33,354 nt of DNA from a virus: positions 1 to 33,354 of the IMG/VR virus record IMGVR_UViG_3300021131_000032. The stretch is one strand, 5' to 3'. This document shows, piece by piece, positions 25,775 through 33,354 of the stretch. Under the pieces are notes generated by a model that saw nothing but the letters and a program-made list of their open reading frames with translations, did not search any database and was not told where the DNA came from. The translations under genes were made by a program, and so were the position numbers. Position 1 is the stretch's first letter, and each line of letters begins with the position of its first letter.

Positions 25775-27451
25775 ATGTCTAGATTATTTCTAACAAATAT
25801 TGACCTGAATACAAACGAGCTACAAAATGCCGTAATTCAAAACCTTTCCTCTGCCCCAGCCAGTGGCAATACGGAAGGTCGAATTTACTACGACAGCACA
25901 AGAAAAACACTACGTGTTTGGCGTAATGACTCCTTACAAGGAGCAAAATGGTATGACCTTTCTGTAGGAGGAGCATCAGCTTCAACCGTAACACTCACAG
26001 GAGATGTAACGGGAAGCGCAAGCGTTGATCCAGCCACAGGAATAATTACCTTAGCTACAACATTAAACATTTCTGGAACAGAAAATCAAATTACTGTTCA
26101 AGACATAAATAATGTAACAACAATTTCTTTACCTTCATTAGTTGTAATTAACAACGGTGAAGTTCAAGTACAAAAAACTTCATATTGGCGTGATGGCTCC
26201 CAACAAGGTGTTATAGCAGCACAATCTGATGGTTCTTTAAGATTAACTGGCCTAGGCAATGGAATTCAAATTGAAACCAATGCTGGACCTATATCATTAT
26301 CTTCAGCAGGTGGACAAGATATTAATCTTTCATCTGGAAGTAATGTAAATGTACAAGCTGGAATAATCCAGTTAACATCTGATAATGTTAATATCGGTGG
26401 CGGTGGAACCAATGGTGTTCTTACTGTTCAGGATTCTAATGGTGCAGATGTATTGGTAGTAAATTCAGGTGCCCCAGCATCTGGATTGTCTTACCATGGT
26501 TACAACTCTTATACAAGTACAAAAACTATTGATATCAATGGTTTTATACAGTTAAGTTCAGAAGGCAATGAGCCAACAGGTTATTTGTTTGTAAATGCTG
26601 AAGGCGCATCTCAATCAGTACCAGCATTACACTTAGAATCACATGGAGACCTTGCTCTTCGTGCGGGAGCAAATGATGGAGAAGGAAATATCATCCTTTA
26701 TACAGGTGGTACTTCTGGAAGAACTGGTAATGTATTTATTGGTTATAATGGTCAAAATTCAGCGGGTGCAAATAACCAAGTTGCAACGTTAGGTGAGACT
26801 GAAACATTTAGCAATAAAACTCTTGTTTCTCCAACATTAAATGGCCCAGTAGGAATTACTGACGGTTCAGGAAGCCTAGTTGGAAACCTGAACGGAGATT
26901 CTGGAACACTTCAGATCAATGGTACTTCTGGTGCTATTGCAATTACTGCAGACACAGATCTTTCAGTAACTGCAGGTACTTCTACATTTAGTGGTAATGT
27001 AAATATTAATGGTGATCTCAATGTACAAGGTACATTGACTGCTATTAATAAAACTGAAATTGATATTTCAGACAATACCCTTGTACTTAATTCAAACGTA
27101 ACGACTGGAACTCCATCTCAAGATGCAGCTATTCAGGTAAAGCGTGGAAGTGCAAATACTGTAGGAATTGTTTGGTCAGAAGGAAACCAAGACTGGACAC
27201 TGACAAATGATGGTAATAATTATTTTGGTATCGCTAGAAAAGCAGTTTTTGCTATCGGTGATGCTTCAAATACATCATTTGATGTCGTTCATAATTTAGG
27301 TACACAAGACATTACAGTTGCTGTTCGAATGAACAATTCTGACTATGAACTTGTTGAAACCGATGTTAAGATGAAAGACGCAAATACTGTTACAATTGCA
27401 TTTACAGATGCCCCAGCACTAAATGCATATAAAGTTATTATCGTAGGATAA
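25775..27451 (+). CDS. Tail-fibre protein, 558 aa
   Basis: Opens MSRLFLTNIDLNTNELQNA and SAPASGNTEGRIYYDSTRKTLRVW, a pattern typical of N-terminal attachment domains in phage fibres. The middle is a long run of beta-strand repeats (TLTGDVTGSASV..., SNKTLVSPTLNGPVGITDGSG), followed by SATGTPSQDAAIQVK and a C-terminal domain with TSFDVVHNLGTQDITVAVRM that resembles a receptor-binding knob. No chaperone signature at its end. Largest complete fibre gene here. Confidence 0.78.
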   Translation: MSRLFLTNIDLNTNELQNAVIQNLSSAPASGNTEGRIYYDSTRKTLRVWRNDSLQGAKWYDLSVGGASASTVTLTGDVTGSASVDPATGIITLATTLNISGTENQITVQDINNVTTISLPSLVVINNGEVQVQKTSYWRDGSQQGVIAAQSDGSLRLTGLGNGIQIETNAGPISLSSAGGQDINLSSGSNVNVQAGIIQLTSDNVNIGGGGTNGVLTVQDSNGADVLVVNSGAPASGLSYHGYNSYTSTKTIDINGFIQLSSEGNEPTGYLFVNAEGASQSVPALHLESHGDLALRAGANDGEGNIILYTGGTSGRTGNVFIGYNGQNSAGANNQVATLGETETFSNKTLVSPTLNGPVGITDGSGSLVGNLNGDSGTLQINGTSGAIAITADTDLSVTAGTSTFSGNVNINGDLNVQGTLTAINKTEIDISDNTLVLNSNVTTGTPSQDAAIQVKRGSANTVGIVWSEGNQDWTLTNDGNNYFGIARKAVFAIGDASNTSFDVVHNLGTQDITVAVRMNNSDYELVETDVKMKDANTVTIAFTDAPALNAYKVIIVG

Positions 27452-27475
27452 TAAGAAAAATCGGAGGAGGATCAG

Positions 27476-27853
27476 ATGTCAAGAAAAATGCTAACCCCAT
27501 TAAATCTCTTAACGAGAGCATCTGATCCATCTTCTGGAACAGAAGGAGATACATATTTTAATACTCAAGATAGCAGCATTAGAGTTTATAATGGTGCAGT
27601 ATGGGTAACAATTATGAAATCTACCGATACAATTCCTTTTTACGAACATACTCATACTTATGATGGTGATGTGCATACAATTGAAGTTAACAATATAATT
27701 GTTCCTACTAAAAATATTAATAATCAAAGTTTAACTTTTGAAACATTACCTGATATAATTGGATTTGACGGCGGTGGTCCCAATGCAATATTCACAACAC
27801 CATCAAACTCAAATCTCAGTTTATTGGATGGTGGCACAGTAAGTGGCAACTAA
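27476..27853 (+). CDS. Small fibre-attachment protein, 125 aa
   Basis: Opens MSRKMLTPLNLLTRASDPSSGTEGDTYFNTQDSSIRVYNGAVWV, which repeats the attachment-domain pattern of its neighbour, followed by a His/Thr-rich stretch (EHTHTYDGDVHTIEV). ATG behind GGAGGA. The next gene overlaps it from GTG at 27843. Probably a short adaptor or fibre stub. Confidence 0.65.
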   Translation: MSRKMLTPLNLLTRASDPSSGTEGDTYFNTQDSSIRVYNGAVWVTIMKSTDTIPFYEHTHTYDGDVHTIEVNNIIVPTKNINNQSLTFETLPDIIGFDGGGPNAIFTTPSNSNLSLLDGGTVSGN

Positions 27854-28388
27854 TTTCCCAGAAAGTATAGATGTAATAGTAAATCCAAACGCATCAAATC
27901 CTTTATCATCCCCTTCACACTCAGATCAACATGTTATTGCAAATACTGCAATTGAAGCACTTGAGGCAAAAGTTGGTGTTGATAATTCAACAGACCCAAA
28001 TTCCCTAGATTACAAAGTATCTCAGCTGGAAGCAGCTGGCGGTACTACAACAGTAGAAGTTTTAGGACTTCAGGGTAATAATGATTTAGAGGTTTATGGA
28101 ATAGAAAATCCAACAGTGGTAGATACTTTGGATACAAGTGTTTGGCAATCTGCTGAATACAAGATACAGATAACAAAGGGTAATGATGTTTATTCATCAG
28201 ATATAAACGTATTATTTACCCCATCTGGAGCAAATGTTTCAGAATTTAATATTATAACTTCAAGTGACGGTTTTAATAATCCCGCCAACTTTGATTTTGT
28301 ATATAATGGAAGTATAATTGATTTAGTAATCACACCAGTTTCAGGTTCTGTATCAGTAAGATTTTACAGAACAGCGTTAAAAAAATAA
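27843..28388 (+). CDS. Tail-associated adhesin protein, 181 aa
   Basis: GTG start 10 bases before the upstream stop. ATNFPESIDVIVNPNASNPLSSPSHSDQHVIANTAIEALEAKVG is an N-terminal block common to fibre-proximal proteins; the remainder is beta-rich. Followed within 26 bases by the coiled-coil fibre gene. Function: tail-tip or fibre assembly part, by position only. Confidence 0.65.
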   Translation: MATNFPESIDVIVNPNASNPLSSPSHSDQHVIANTAIEALEAKVGVDNSTDPNSLDYKVSQLEAAGGTTTVEVLGLQGNNDLEVYGIENPTVVDTLDTSVWQSAEYKIQITKGNDVYSSDINVLFTPSGANVSEFNIITSSDGFNNPANFDFVYNGSIIDLVITPVSGSVSVRFYRTALKK

Positions 28389-28414
28389 ATTAAAACAAGG
28401 AGCACAACCCAACA

Positions 28415-29932
28415 ATGGCAACAGTAGATAAAAACTTTAGAATTAAAAATGGATTAGTCGTTGAAGGTACCACAGGTACAATCAATGGACATAATATCCT
28501 CACAGAATCAGCAGGCGATTCATATATCCTTAATCTTGTTGGCGGAGCTACACTTGTTAAATCCGTTGATACATTAGTATTTAACGTTGATGCCCACGGT
28601 AAGCTTACAGTCAATGCTAATACTTTTGATGCATATGGTGCAGCTTCACAAGCATTATCAGATGCTAATTCATATACAGATTCTGCTATATCAACAGAGG
28701 TTTCAAATAGAAACTCTGCAATTTCTTCTGCAATTAGCACTGAGGTATCAGATCGTAACTCAGCTATAGCAACAGCATTATCAACAGCAGAGTCATACAC
28801 AGATTCAGCTCTTTCAACTTCAGAGTCTTATGCAGATTCAGCAGTTTCAACAGAAGCTTCAAATCGTCAAACAGCAATTAATTCAGCACTTACAGTAGCA
28901 GAAACTTATGCAGATACAGTATCAGGAAATGCTCTTAATAGTGCAAATTCTTATACAGATTCAGCAATCAGCACAGAAGTTTCAAACCGTAACTCTGCAA
29001 TTGCTGCTTCTCTCTCAACCGCAGAAGGATACGCAGATACTGCAGCCACAAATGCACAAAATGCAGCTGAAGGCTATACAGATTCTGCAATTTCATCTGA
29101 AGTTTCCCGTGCAAATGGAGCATATGATGCAGCAGGATCTGCAGCAAATGCACAAACCGCAGCAGCTGGCTATACAGATTCTGCAGTTGCTTCAGCTACA
29201 ACTTTAATCGAAGGATACGCAGATACAGCAGCTTCAACAGCTCAATCAAATGCTGAGTCTTATGCAGACACTGTTTCTGGCACAGCTCAGTCAAATGCTG
29301 CAGCATATACAGATACAAAAATTGCTGGTCTTGTTTCAACAGCTCCATCAACACTAGATACACTTGCTAAAATTGATGCAGCAATAAACAATGATGCAAC
29401 ATTCTCTGCAACTTTACTTTCAGATATTACAAGTGCAATAACAACATCTGAAGGTTATACAGACACAGCAATTGCTCAAGAAGTTACAAACAGAAATTCT
29501 GCAATTTCTTCTCAAGCAACAACAACTCTTTCAGATGCTAATTCATATACAGACTCACAAGTTGCTGCAGGTAATTCAACTGCAACGCCTACTTATGAAG
29601 CTCTTAATGTAAATTCAGTTTCATTAATTGCTTCTGCCAAGGTACAAGTACCTACTGCAGGTTCAGCAACTGCTTATTCATGGGATGCAACAGCTTATTC
29701 AACAGCCAAGGCTTTGGTTAAGTTTGCAACAGCAACTCATACTCAAGTTACAGAAGTCCTTCTTACACTTGACGCAGCAAATAACATTGCAATCACTCAA
29801 TTTGGTGAAGTTGGAACAAACGGGGAACTTGGAACAATCACTGCTAACTATGCAGCTGGTGTGGTTTATATCACAGTTACAACAAACCAGTCTTCAACAG
29901 ATGTTATGACTTACGCAACACTTATTCAGTAA
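28415..29932 (+). CDS. Long coiled/repetitive tail-fibre protein, 505 aa
   Basis: N-terminal FRIKNGLVVEGTTGTINGH is beta-rich and recurs at 29988 (FKVKNGLEVAGNATF). From about 75 to 320 the protein is built of near-identical helical units such as SYTDSAISTEVSNRNSAI with variants (AESYTDSAL, ESYADTVSG), giving an elongated trimeric stalk. A PSTLDTLAKIDAAINNDATFSATL block (about 308-331) matches the Phage_fiber_2 repeat type. The C-terminal 110 residues are beta-rich and probably form the tip. Starts behind AAGGAG. Confidence 0.8.
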   Translation: MATVDKNFRIKNGLVVEGTTGTINGHNILTESAGDSYILNLVGGATLVKSVDTLVFNVDAHGKLTVNANTFDAYGAASQALSDANSYTDSAISTEVSNRNSAISSAISTEVSDRNSAIATALSTAESYTDSALSTSESYADSAVSTEASNRQTAINSALTVAETYADTVSGNALNSANSYTDSAISTEVSNRNSAIAASLSTAEGYADTAATNAQNAAEGYTDSAISSEVSRANGAYDAAGSAANAQTAAAGYTDSAVASATTLIEGYADTAASTAQSNAESYADTVSGTAQSNAAAYTDTKIAGLVSTAPSTLDTLAKIDAAINNDATFSATLLSDITSAITTSEGYTDTAIAQEVTNRNSAISSQATTTLSDANSYTDSQVAAGNSTATPTYEALNVNSVSLIASAKVQVPTAGSATAYSWDATAYSTAKALVKFATATHTQVTEVLLTLDAANNIAITQFGEVGTNGELGTITANYAAGVVYITVTTNQSSTDVMTYATLIQ

Positions 29933-29944
29933 TTAAAAGAGTTC

Positions 29945-29965
29945 GGGGGATCTCTAAAATCCCCC
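29945..29965. terminator. GC hairpin after the 28415 fibre gene
   Basis: GGGGGAT (29945-29951), 7-base loop, ATCCCCC (29959-29965). Followed by ACCACAAATTTTT, so only a weak terminator signature. It lies 12 bases past the stop at 29932. Confidence 0.55.
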
Positions 29966-29987
29966 ACCACAAATTTTTAGGGGATAT

Positions 29988-30359
29988 GTGAACCAAAAAA
30001 TGACAACAAATAATAAAGATTTTAAAGTAAAGAATGGACTGGAAGTGGCGGGAAATGCCACATTTGATTCCAACGTCATACTAGGAAATACCCCTATATC
30101 ATACGACTCTGTAAATAACAGACTTCAAGTTCAGATCAACGGCACCTGGATTCCAGTCGCCTATACTTCAGATATTCCAAATTCCAATAATGAGATAACA
30201 TTCATGGATATTGGATTGGCAATTGACTATAATGGTCTTCCAACCTATATAGTGCAGGCAAATGGTGTAACGCCATCAGGCAGTTCTAAATTCCTTGACG
30301 GGGGTAATCCGTCAACAACATCAGCTGAATGGTTATTTGATTCTGGAGTTATAGTATAA
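29988..30359 (+). CDS. Small fibre-like protein, 123 aa
   Basis: GTG start behind AGGGGA; an internal ATG at 30000 would remove four residues. DFKVKNGLEVAGNATFDSNVI repeats the N-terminal motif of the 28415 protein, then a beta-rich region ends with WLFDSGVIV. Probably a short paralogue or adaptor of the long fibre. Confidence 0.68.
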   Translation: MNQKMTTNNKDFKVKNGLEVAGNATFDSNVILGNTPISYDSVNNRLQVQINGTWIPVAYTSDIPNSNNEITFMDIGLAIDYNGLPTYIVQANGVTPSGSSKFLDGGNPSTTSAEWLFDSGVIV

Positions 30360-30380
30360 TTCTAGTTTTGAAGCATAAAC

Positions 30381-30389
30381 TGATATAAT
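30381..30389 (+). promoter_or_regulatory. Extended -10 promoter of the last fibre gene
   Basis: TGATATAAT, hexamer 30384-30389, 25 bases ahead of ATG 30414, with AAGGGG as ribosome-binding site. No clear -35. Gives the long fibre its own transcription start. Confidence 0.6.
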
Positions 30390-30413
30390 TAAAAAAAAAT
30401 AAGGGGTAATAAT

Positions 30414-33354
30414 ATGTCAACTGTAAGAATTCAACTACGTAGAGGTCAGTCATCAGATTGGTCATCAGTAAACCCAGTACTAGCAGCAGGTGAGGTCGGA
30501 TTAGAATCCGACACTCTTCAAATTAAAATTGGTGATGGATCAACAAATTGGTCTTCACTTGGCTATGCAACAGTTACCCCAGGAAACCTTACCGATGCTA
30601 TTAATGCAGCATTAACAGGTACAGTTGATGTAAATTTTGCAACAATTACAGATTTAAACAATGCAATTGCTGAAGAAATTTCAAATAGAGATACAGCAAT
30701 TTTAAATGAAGTAGCTAATCGTGATGATGCAATTGCAACTGCTAAAGCCCGAGCAATTTCTACATCAGGATCTTATACAGATTCTGTAATTGCAACTGAA
30801 ATAACTAATCGAAATGCAGCAATTTCAACTGAAACAACTAATCGCAATGCAGCTATTTTAAGTGCTAAATTAGATGCAGAATCATTTGCTACAAACGCAG
30901 TAAATAACGAGCAATCTCGTGCAATTTCAGCAGAAGAAACACTTTCTACATCTATCATTAATGAATCAAATCGTGCTCAAGAAATGGAAGCTATTCTTGC
31001 CCCATTAAATAATGCTCAATTAACAGGAAATCCTACAGCACCCACACGAGAGCTAGGAAATGTTAGCACTTCTATTGCAACAACTGCTTTTGTTGACACA
31101 GCAGTTCAAAATCTTGTTGGAGCAGCACCAGGAACTTTAGATACTCTCAATAAATTAGCTACCGCAATCGGAGATAACTCTAACTACGCAGCAGCAATTT
31201 CAGCTGAAATTGCAGGGATTCAATTAAATGGTACCTTGGACAGCCCAACGATACACAATGGTGTTTTAAATACCCCAACTATTGATAATCTTATTGTAAC
31301 TCAAACAACAACTTTTCCAAATGGTTCAATTAACGGCTCAGCACTTGAAGATGGAACAGTATATGGAGCTCAAATTGCTAACAATGGAATAGTAACAGCA
31401 AATTTGTCAAATTCAGCAGTAACAGGACAAAAAATAGCTGTTGGAACAGTAACGGGCAATAATATTGCTGCAGGAACTATAACTGGAAGCAATATTACTG
31501 CACATACAATTACAGATGAAAATATCCAGGTTAGCTCTATTACTCATAATTCACTTGCAATCGGTGCGGTAATAACAGATAGTCTTGCCGATTTATCAGT
31601 TACTACTGAAAAAATAGCCAATGAAACAATATTAGCTTCAAATATTGCCGATAGAGCTGTTACTGGAAGTAAAATAGCTGCTTCAACAATTACAGACGAT
31701 TTAATAGCTGGCAAAACAATTACTGGCGATAAAATTGCAGATGGAACAATTGTGGATGGACTTATTGCAAATTCAACATTAACTGGCGATAAACTTGTTG
31801 ATAAAACAATTACAACCTCAAAAATTGCAGACTCTGCAATTACTGGCGATAAAATTGCAGGTGCTACAGTAACTTCTGGGAATATTATTTCTATTACTTC
31901 TTCTCAGGTTTCAGATCTTATGGCAACTCTTTCTTCTTACTCTCTTACTGAGTCTCCAACATTTACAGGCACAGTCATTTTACCTACAAATACAAGCATA
32001 GGTATAGCAACATCAACAGAACTTGGCTATGTTCATGGAGTAACCTCAAGCATTCAATCACAAATTAATGCAGGAGGAACTAACCTTCTTGCACATGAAG
32101 CATTAACCACAAATGTTCATGGAATTGACGATACCTCAGCTTTAGCTACTAAAGATTATGCAGACAATGCAGTTTCAGTAGAAACACAAGCTAGAATTAC
32201 CGCCGTATCTGGCGAAGCATCTACTCGTGCAACAGCTGTAACAAATGCAATTACAACTGCAGAAGGATATACAGATTCAGCAATCACAACAGAAGTTACA
32301 AATCGTAATAATGCAATAGCAACTGCAAAATCACAAGCTATTTCTACATCTGAAGGTTATGCAGATACAAAGAAATCTGAAGCTATTGCTGCAGCAGAAT
32401 CATTTGCTACAAATGCAGACTCAGCATTACATACAACTGTCACTGGTGAAATTGCTACTGCTAAATCTCAAGCAATTTCAACTGCAGAAGGCTACACAGA
32501 TACAGCTATTAGCAATCTGGTAAATGGTGCACCAGCAACACTTGATACACTTAAAGAGCTTGCAACAGCACTTGGAAATGACGCAAATCTTTCTACAACC
32601 TTAATTAATGATATTGCTTCTGCTAAAGCAGATGCAGAATCATATACCGATTCTTCAATTGCTACAGAAGTTACAAATCGTAACTCAGCTATTAATACAG
32701 CTAAGTCTCAAGCAATCACAACATCAGAGGCTTATACAGATAATTCTATATCTGGTGAGGTTTCTAATAGAAATTCAGCAATTGCAACTTCTCTTTCTAC
32801 CGCTGAATCTTATGCAGACACAAAGAAAGCAGAAGCTATTTCAACTTCTGAGACATATACAGATACAGCAGTAAGCACAGAAGTTACAAGCCGTAACTCA
32901 GCAATTGCAACCGCTAAATCTCAAGCTATAACAACTGCAGAGGGTTATACAGATACTGCAATTAGCACAGAAGTTACAAATCGTAACTCTGCGATATCTT
33001 CTCAAGCTTCAACAACATTGTCTACTGCAGAAGGATACACTGATACACACGCTGCAAAGACTACGGGAACTCATGGAGTTACTGGAACTATTGTAGGAAC
33101 TTCAGATACACAAGCATTAACAAATAAAACAATTTCAGGCTCAAGCAATACTATTACAAATATTGCTAACTCAAGCCTTGTACACCCAAGCATCACACTT
33201 GGAGTTACCGCCGTCAACCTCGGAGATACTGTTACAGATGTTTCTGTTTCAACTGTTGAAACTTCTGGAGACATGAGTGTTGGTGGAAACCTTATAATTA
33301 GTGGAAATGCTACCATTACTGGCAATGTTGATATTAAAGGAACAACAACAACAG
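30414..33354 (+). CDS. Giant tail-fibre protein, partial (at least 980 aa)
   Basis: Open to the right edge with no stop. N-terminal MSTVRIQLRRGQSSDWSSVNP and AAGEVGLESDTLQIKIGDG form an N-terminal attachment domain of the major tropism determinant (Mtd_N) type. Then long helical repeats (TEITNRNAAI, AESFATNAV, SEGYADTKKSEAI), a block with NPTAPTRELGNVSTSIATTAFV and GTLDTLNKLATAIGDN (Phage_fiber_2-like), a run of beta units of the type ITGDKIADGTIV, and a second TLDTLKELATALGND copy near 32535. Longest gene in the window and probably the main receptor-binding fibre. DNA repeats between it and the 28415 gene invite recombination. Confidence 0.85.
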   Translation, partial: MSTVRIQLRRGQSSDWSSVNPVLAAGEVGLESDTLQIKIGDGSTNWSSLGYATVTPGNLTDAINAALTGTVDVNFATITDLNNAIAEEISNRDTAILNEVANRDDAIATAKARAISTSGSYTDSVIATEITNRNAAISTETTNRNAAILSAKLDAESFATNAVNNEQSRAISAEETLSTSIINESNRAQEMEAILAPLNNAQLTGNPTAPTRELGNVSTSIATTAFVDTAVQNLVGAAPGTLDTLNKLATAIGDNSNYAAAISAEIAGIQLNGTLDSPTIHNGVLNTPTIDNLIVTQTTTFPNGSINGSALEDGTVYGAQIANNGIVTANLSNSAVTGQKIAVGTVTGNNIAAGTITGSNITAHTITDENIQVSSITHNSLAIGAVITDSLADLSVTTEKIANETILASNIADRAVTGSKIAASTITDDLIAGKTITGDKIADGTIVDGLIANSTLTGDKLVDKTITTSKIADSAITGDKIAGATVTSGNIISITSSQVSDLMATLSSYSLTESPTFTGTVILPTNTSIGIATSTELGYVHGVTSSIQSQINAGGTNLLAHEALTTNVHGIDDTSALATKDYADNAVSVETQARITAVSGEASTRATAVTNAITTAEGYTDSAITTEVTNRNNAIATAKSQAISTSEGYADTKKSEAIAAAESFATNADSALHTTVTGEIATAKSQAISTAEGYTDTAISNLVNGAPATLDTLKELATALGNDANLSTTLINDIASAKADAESYTDSSIATEVTNRNSAINTAKSQAITTSEAYTDNSISGEVSNRNSAIATSLSTAESYADTKKAEAISTSETYTDTAVSTEVTSRNSAIATAKSQAITTAEGYTDTAISTEVTNRNSAISSQASTTLSTAEGYTDTHAAKTTGTHGVTGTIVGTSDTQALTNKTISGSSNTITNIANSSLVHPSITLGVTAVNLGDTVTDVSVSTVETSGDMSVGGNLIISGNATITGNVDIKGTTTT

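Noticed and set aside
28415-33354. Repetitive DNA as a CRISPR array
   Set aside because: Repeats are in frame, variable in length and continuous with coding sequence; there are no constant-length spacers and no cas genes.
1-33354. Integrase, attachment site or insertion sequence
   Set aside because: No transposase, recombinase or flanking repeat signature was seen; all mobile-element signals are the phage itself.

Overview
This window is an AT-rich stretch of a tailed double-stranded DNA phage genome. Evidence for a phage: tightly packed, mostly small genes with 4-base stop/start overlaps; a phage-type dUTPase, a class II ribonucleotide reductase, a DUF932 protein, an Api92-like protein, cell-wall lytic enzymes and a long block of tail-fibre genes. 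The host is probably a Gram-positive actinobacterium, possibly an AT-rich aquatic one. That is an inference from actinophage-like small proteins, DnaA-box sequences, GlxR/CRP-type palindromes and several apparently leaderless promoters; no gene proves it. No integrase, terminase, capsid, tRNA or CRISPR array was seen.

Layout. (1) 1-6000, plus strand: small unknown genes and dUTPase, then after a consensus promoter (TTGACA-N17-TATAAT at 1330-1358) an overlapping run of genes dominated by 2-oxoglutarate/Fe(II) oxygenase folds: a degenerate member (1417-2037), three prolyl-4-hydroxylase-like enzymes (3068-4868) and two JmjC/cupin-like enzymes (4865-5997). A sixth intact oxygenase (6194-6823) points the other way and has its own promoter with three 10-bp tandem repeats. 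(2) 6824-7467: a non-coding, AT-rich region with repeated ATTCGTAAAG and CRP-like palindromes. (3) 7468-17190, minus strand: about 30 small genes in short transcription units. Ten share one promoter architecture, AATGTCAGTG-N8-(-10 hexamer) with TG one base before the -10. Gaps hold repeated modules of DnaA-box pairs, TGTGA-N6-TCACA palindromes and TCGGACAT octamers. (4) 17400-20153: a lytic/envelope operon (secreted lysozyme-like protein, zinc-ribbon protein, permuted NlpC/P60-like hydrolase, YkgJ-like cysteine-cluster protein, two unknowns) read leftward from a TTGACA promoter. (5) 20160-23390, plus strand: GT4 glycosyltransferase and adenosylcobalamin-dependent ribonucleotide reductase. (6) 23445-24814, minus strand: a tandem pair of SGNH-hydrolase-like paralogues. 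(7) 24860-33354, plus strand: tail-fibre/adhesin genes, ending in a fibre gene of at least 980 codons that runs off the window.

How it fits together. dUTPase and ribonucleotide reductase supply nucleotides. The minus-strand small genes look like early/host-takeover genes under a common regulatory scheme. The lysozyme-like protein and permuted hydrolase probably act on the cell wall. The fibre block provides host recognition, with the glycosyltransferase, SGNH-like pair and possibly the oxygenases modifying virion or host surface components. The most unusual features are the oxygenase cluster, the ten-copy promoter class and the DnaA/CRP intergenic modules. All similarity statements come from motif reading, not database searches.
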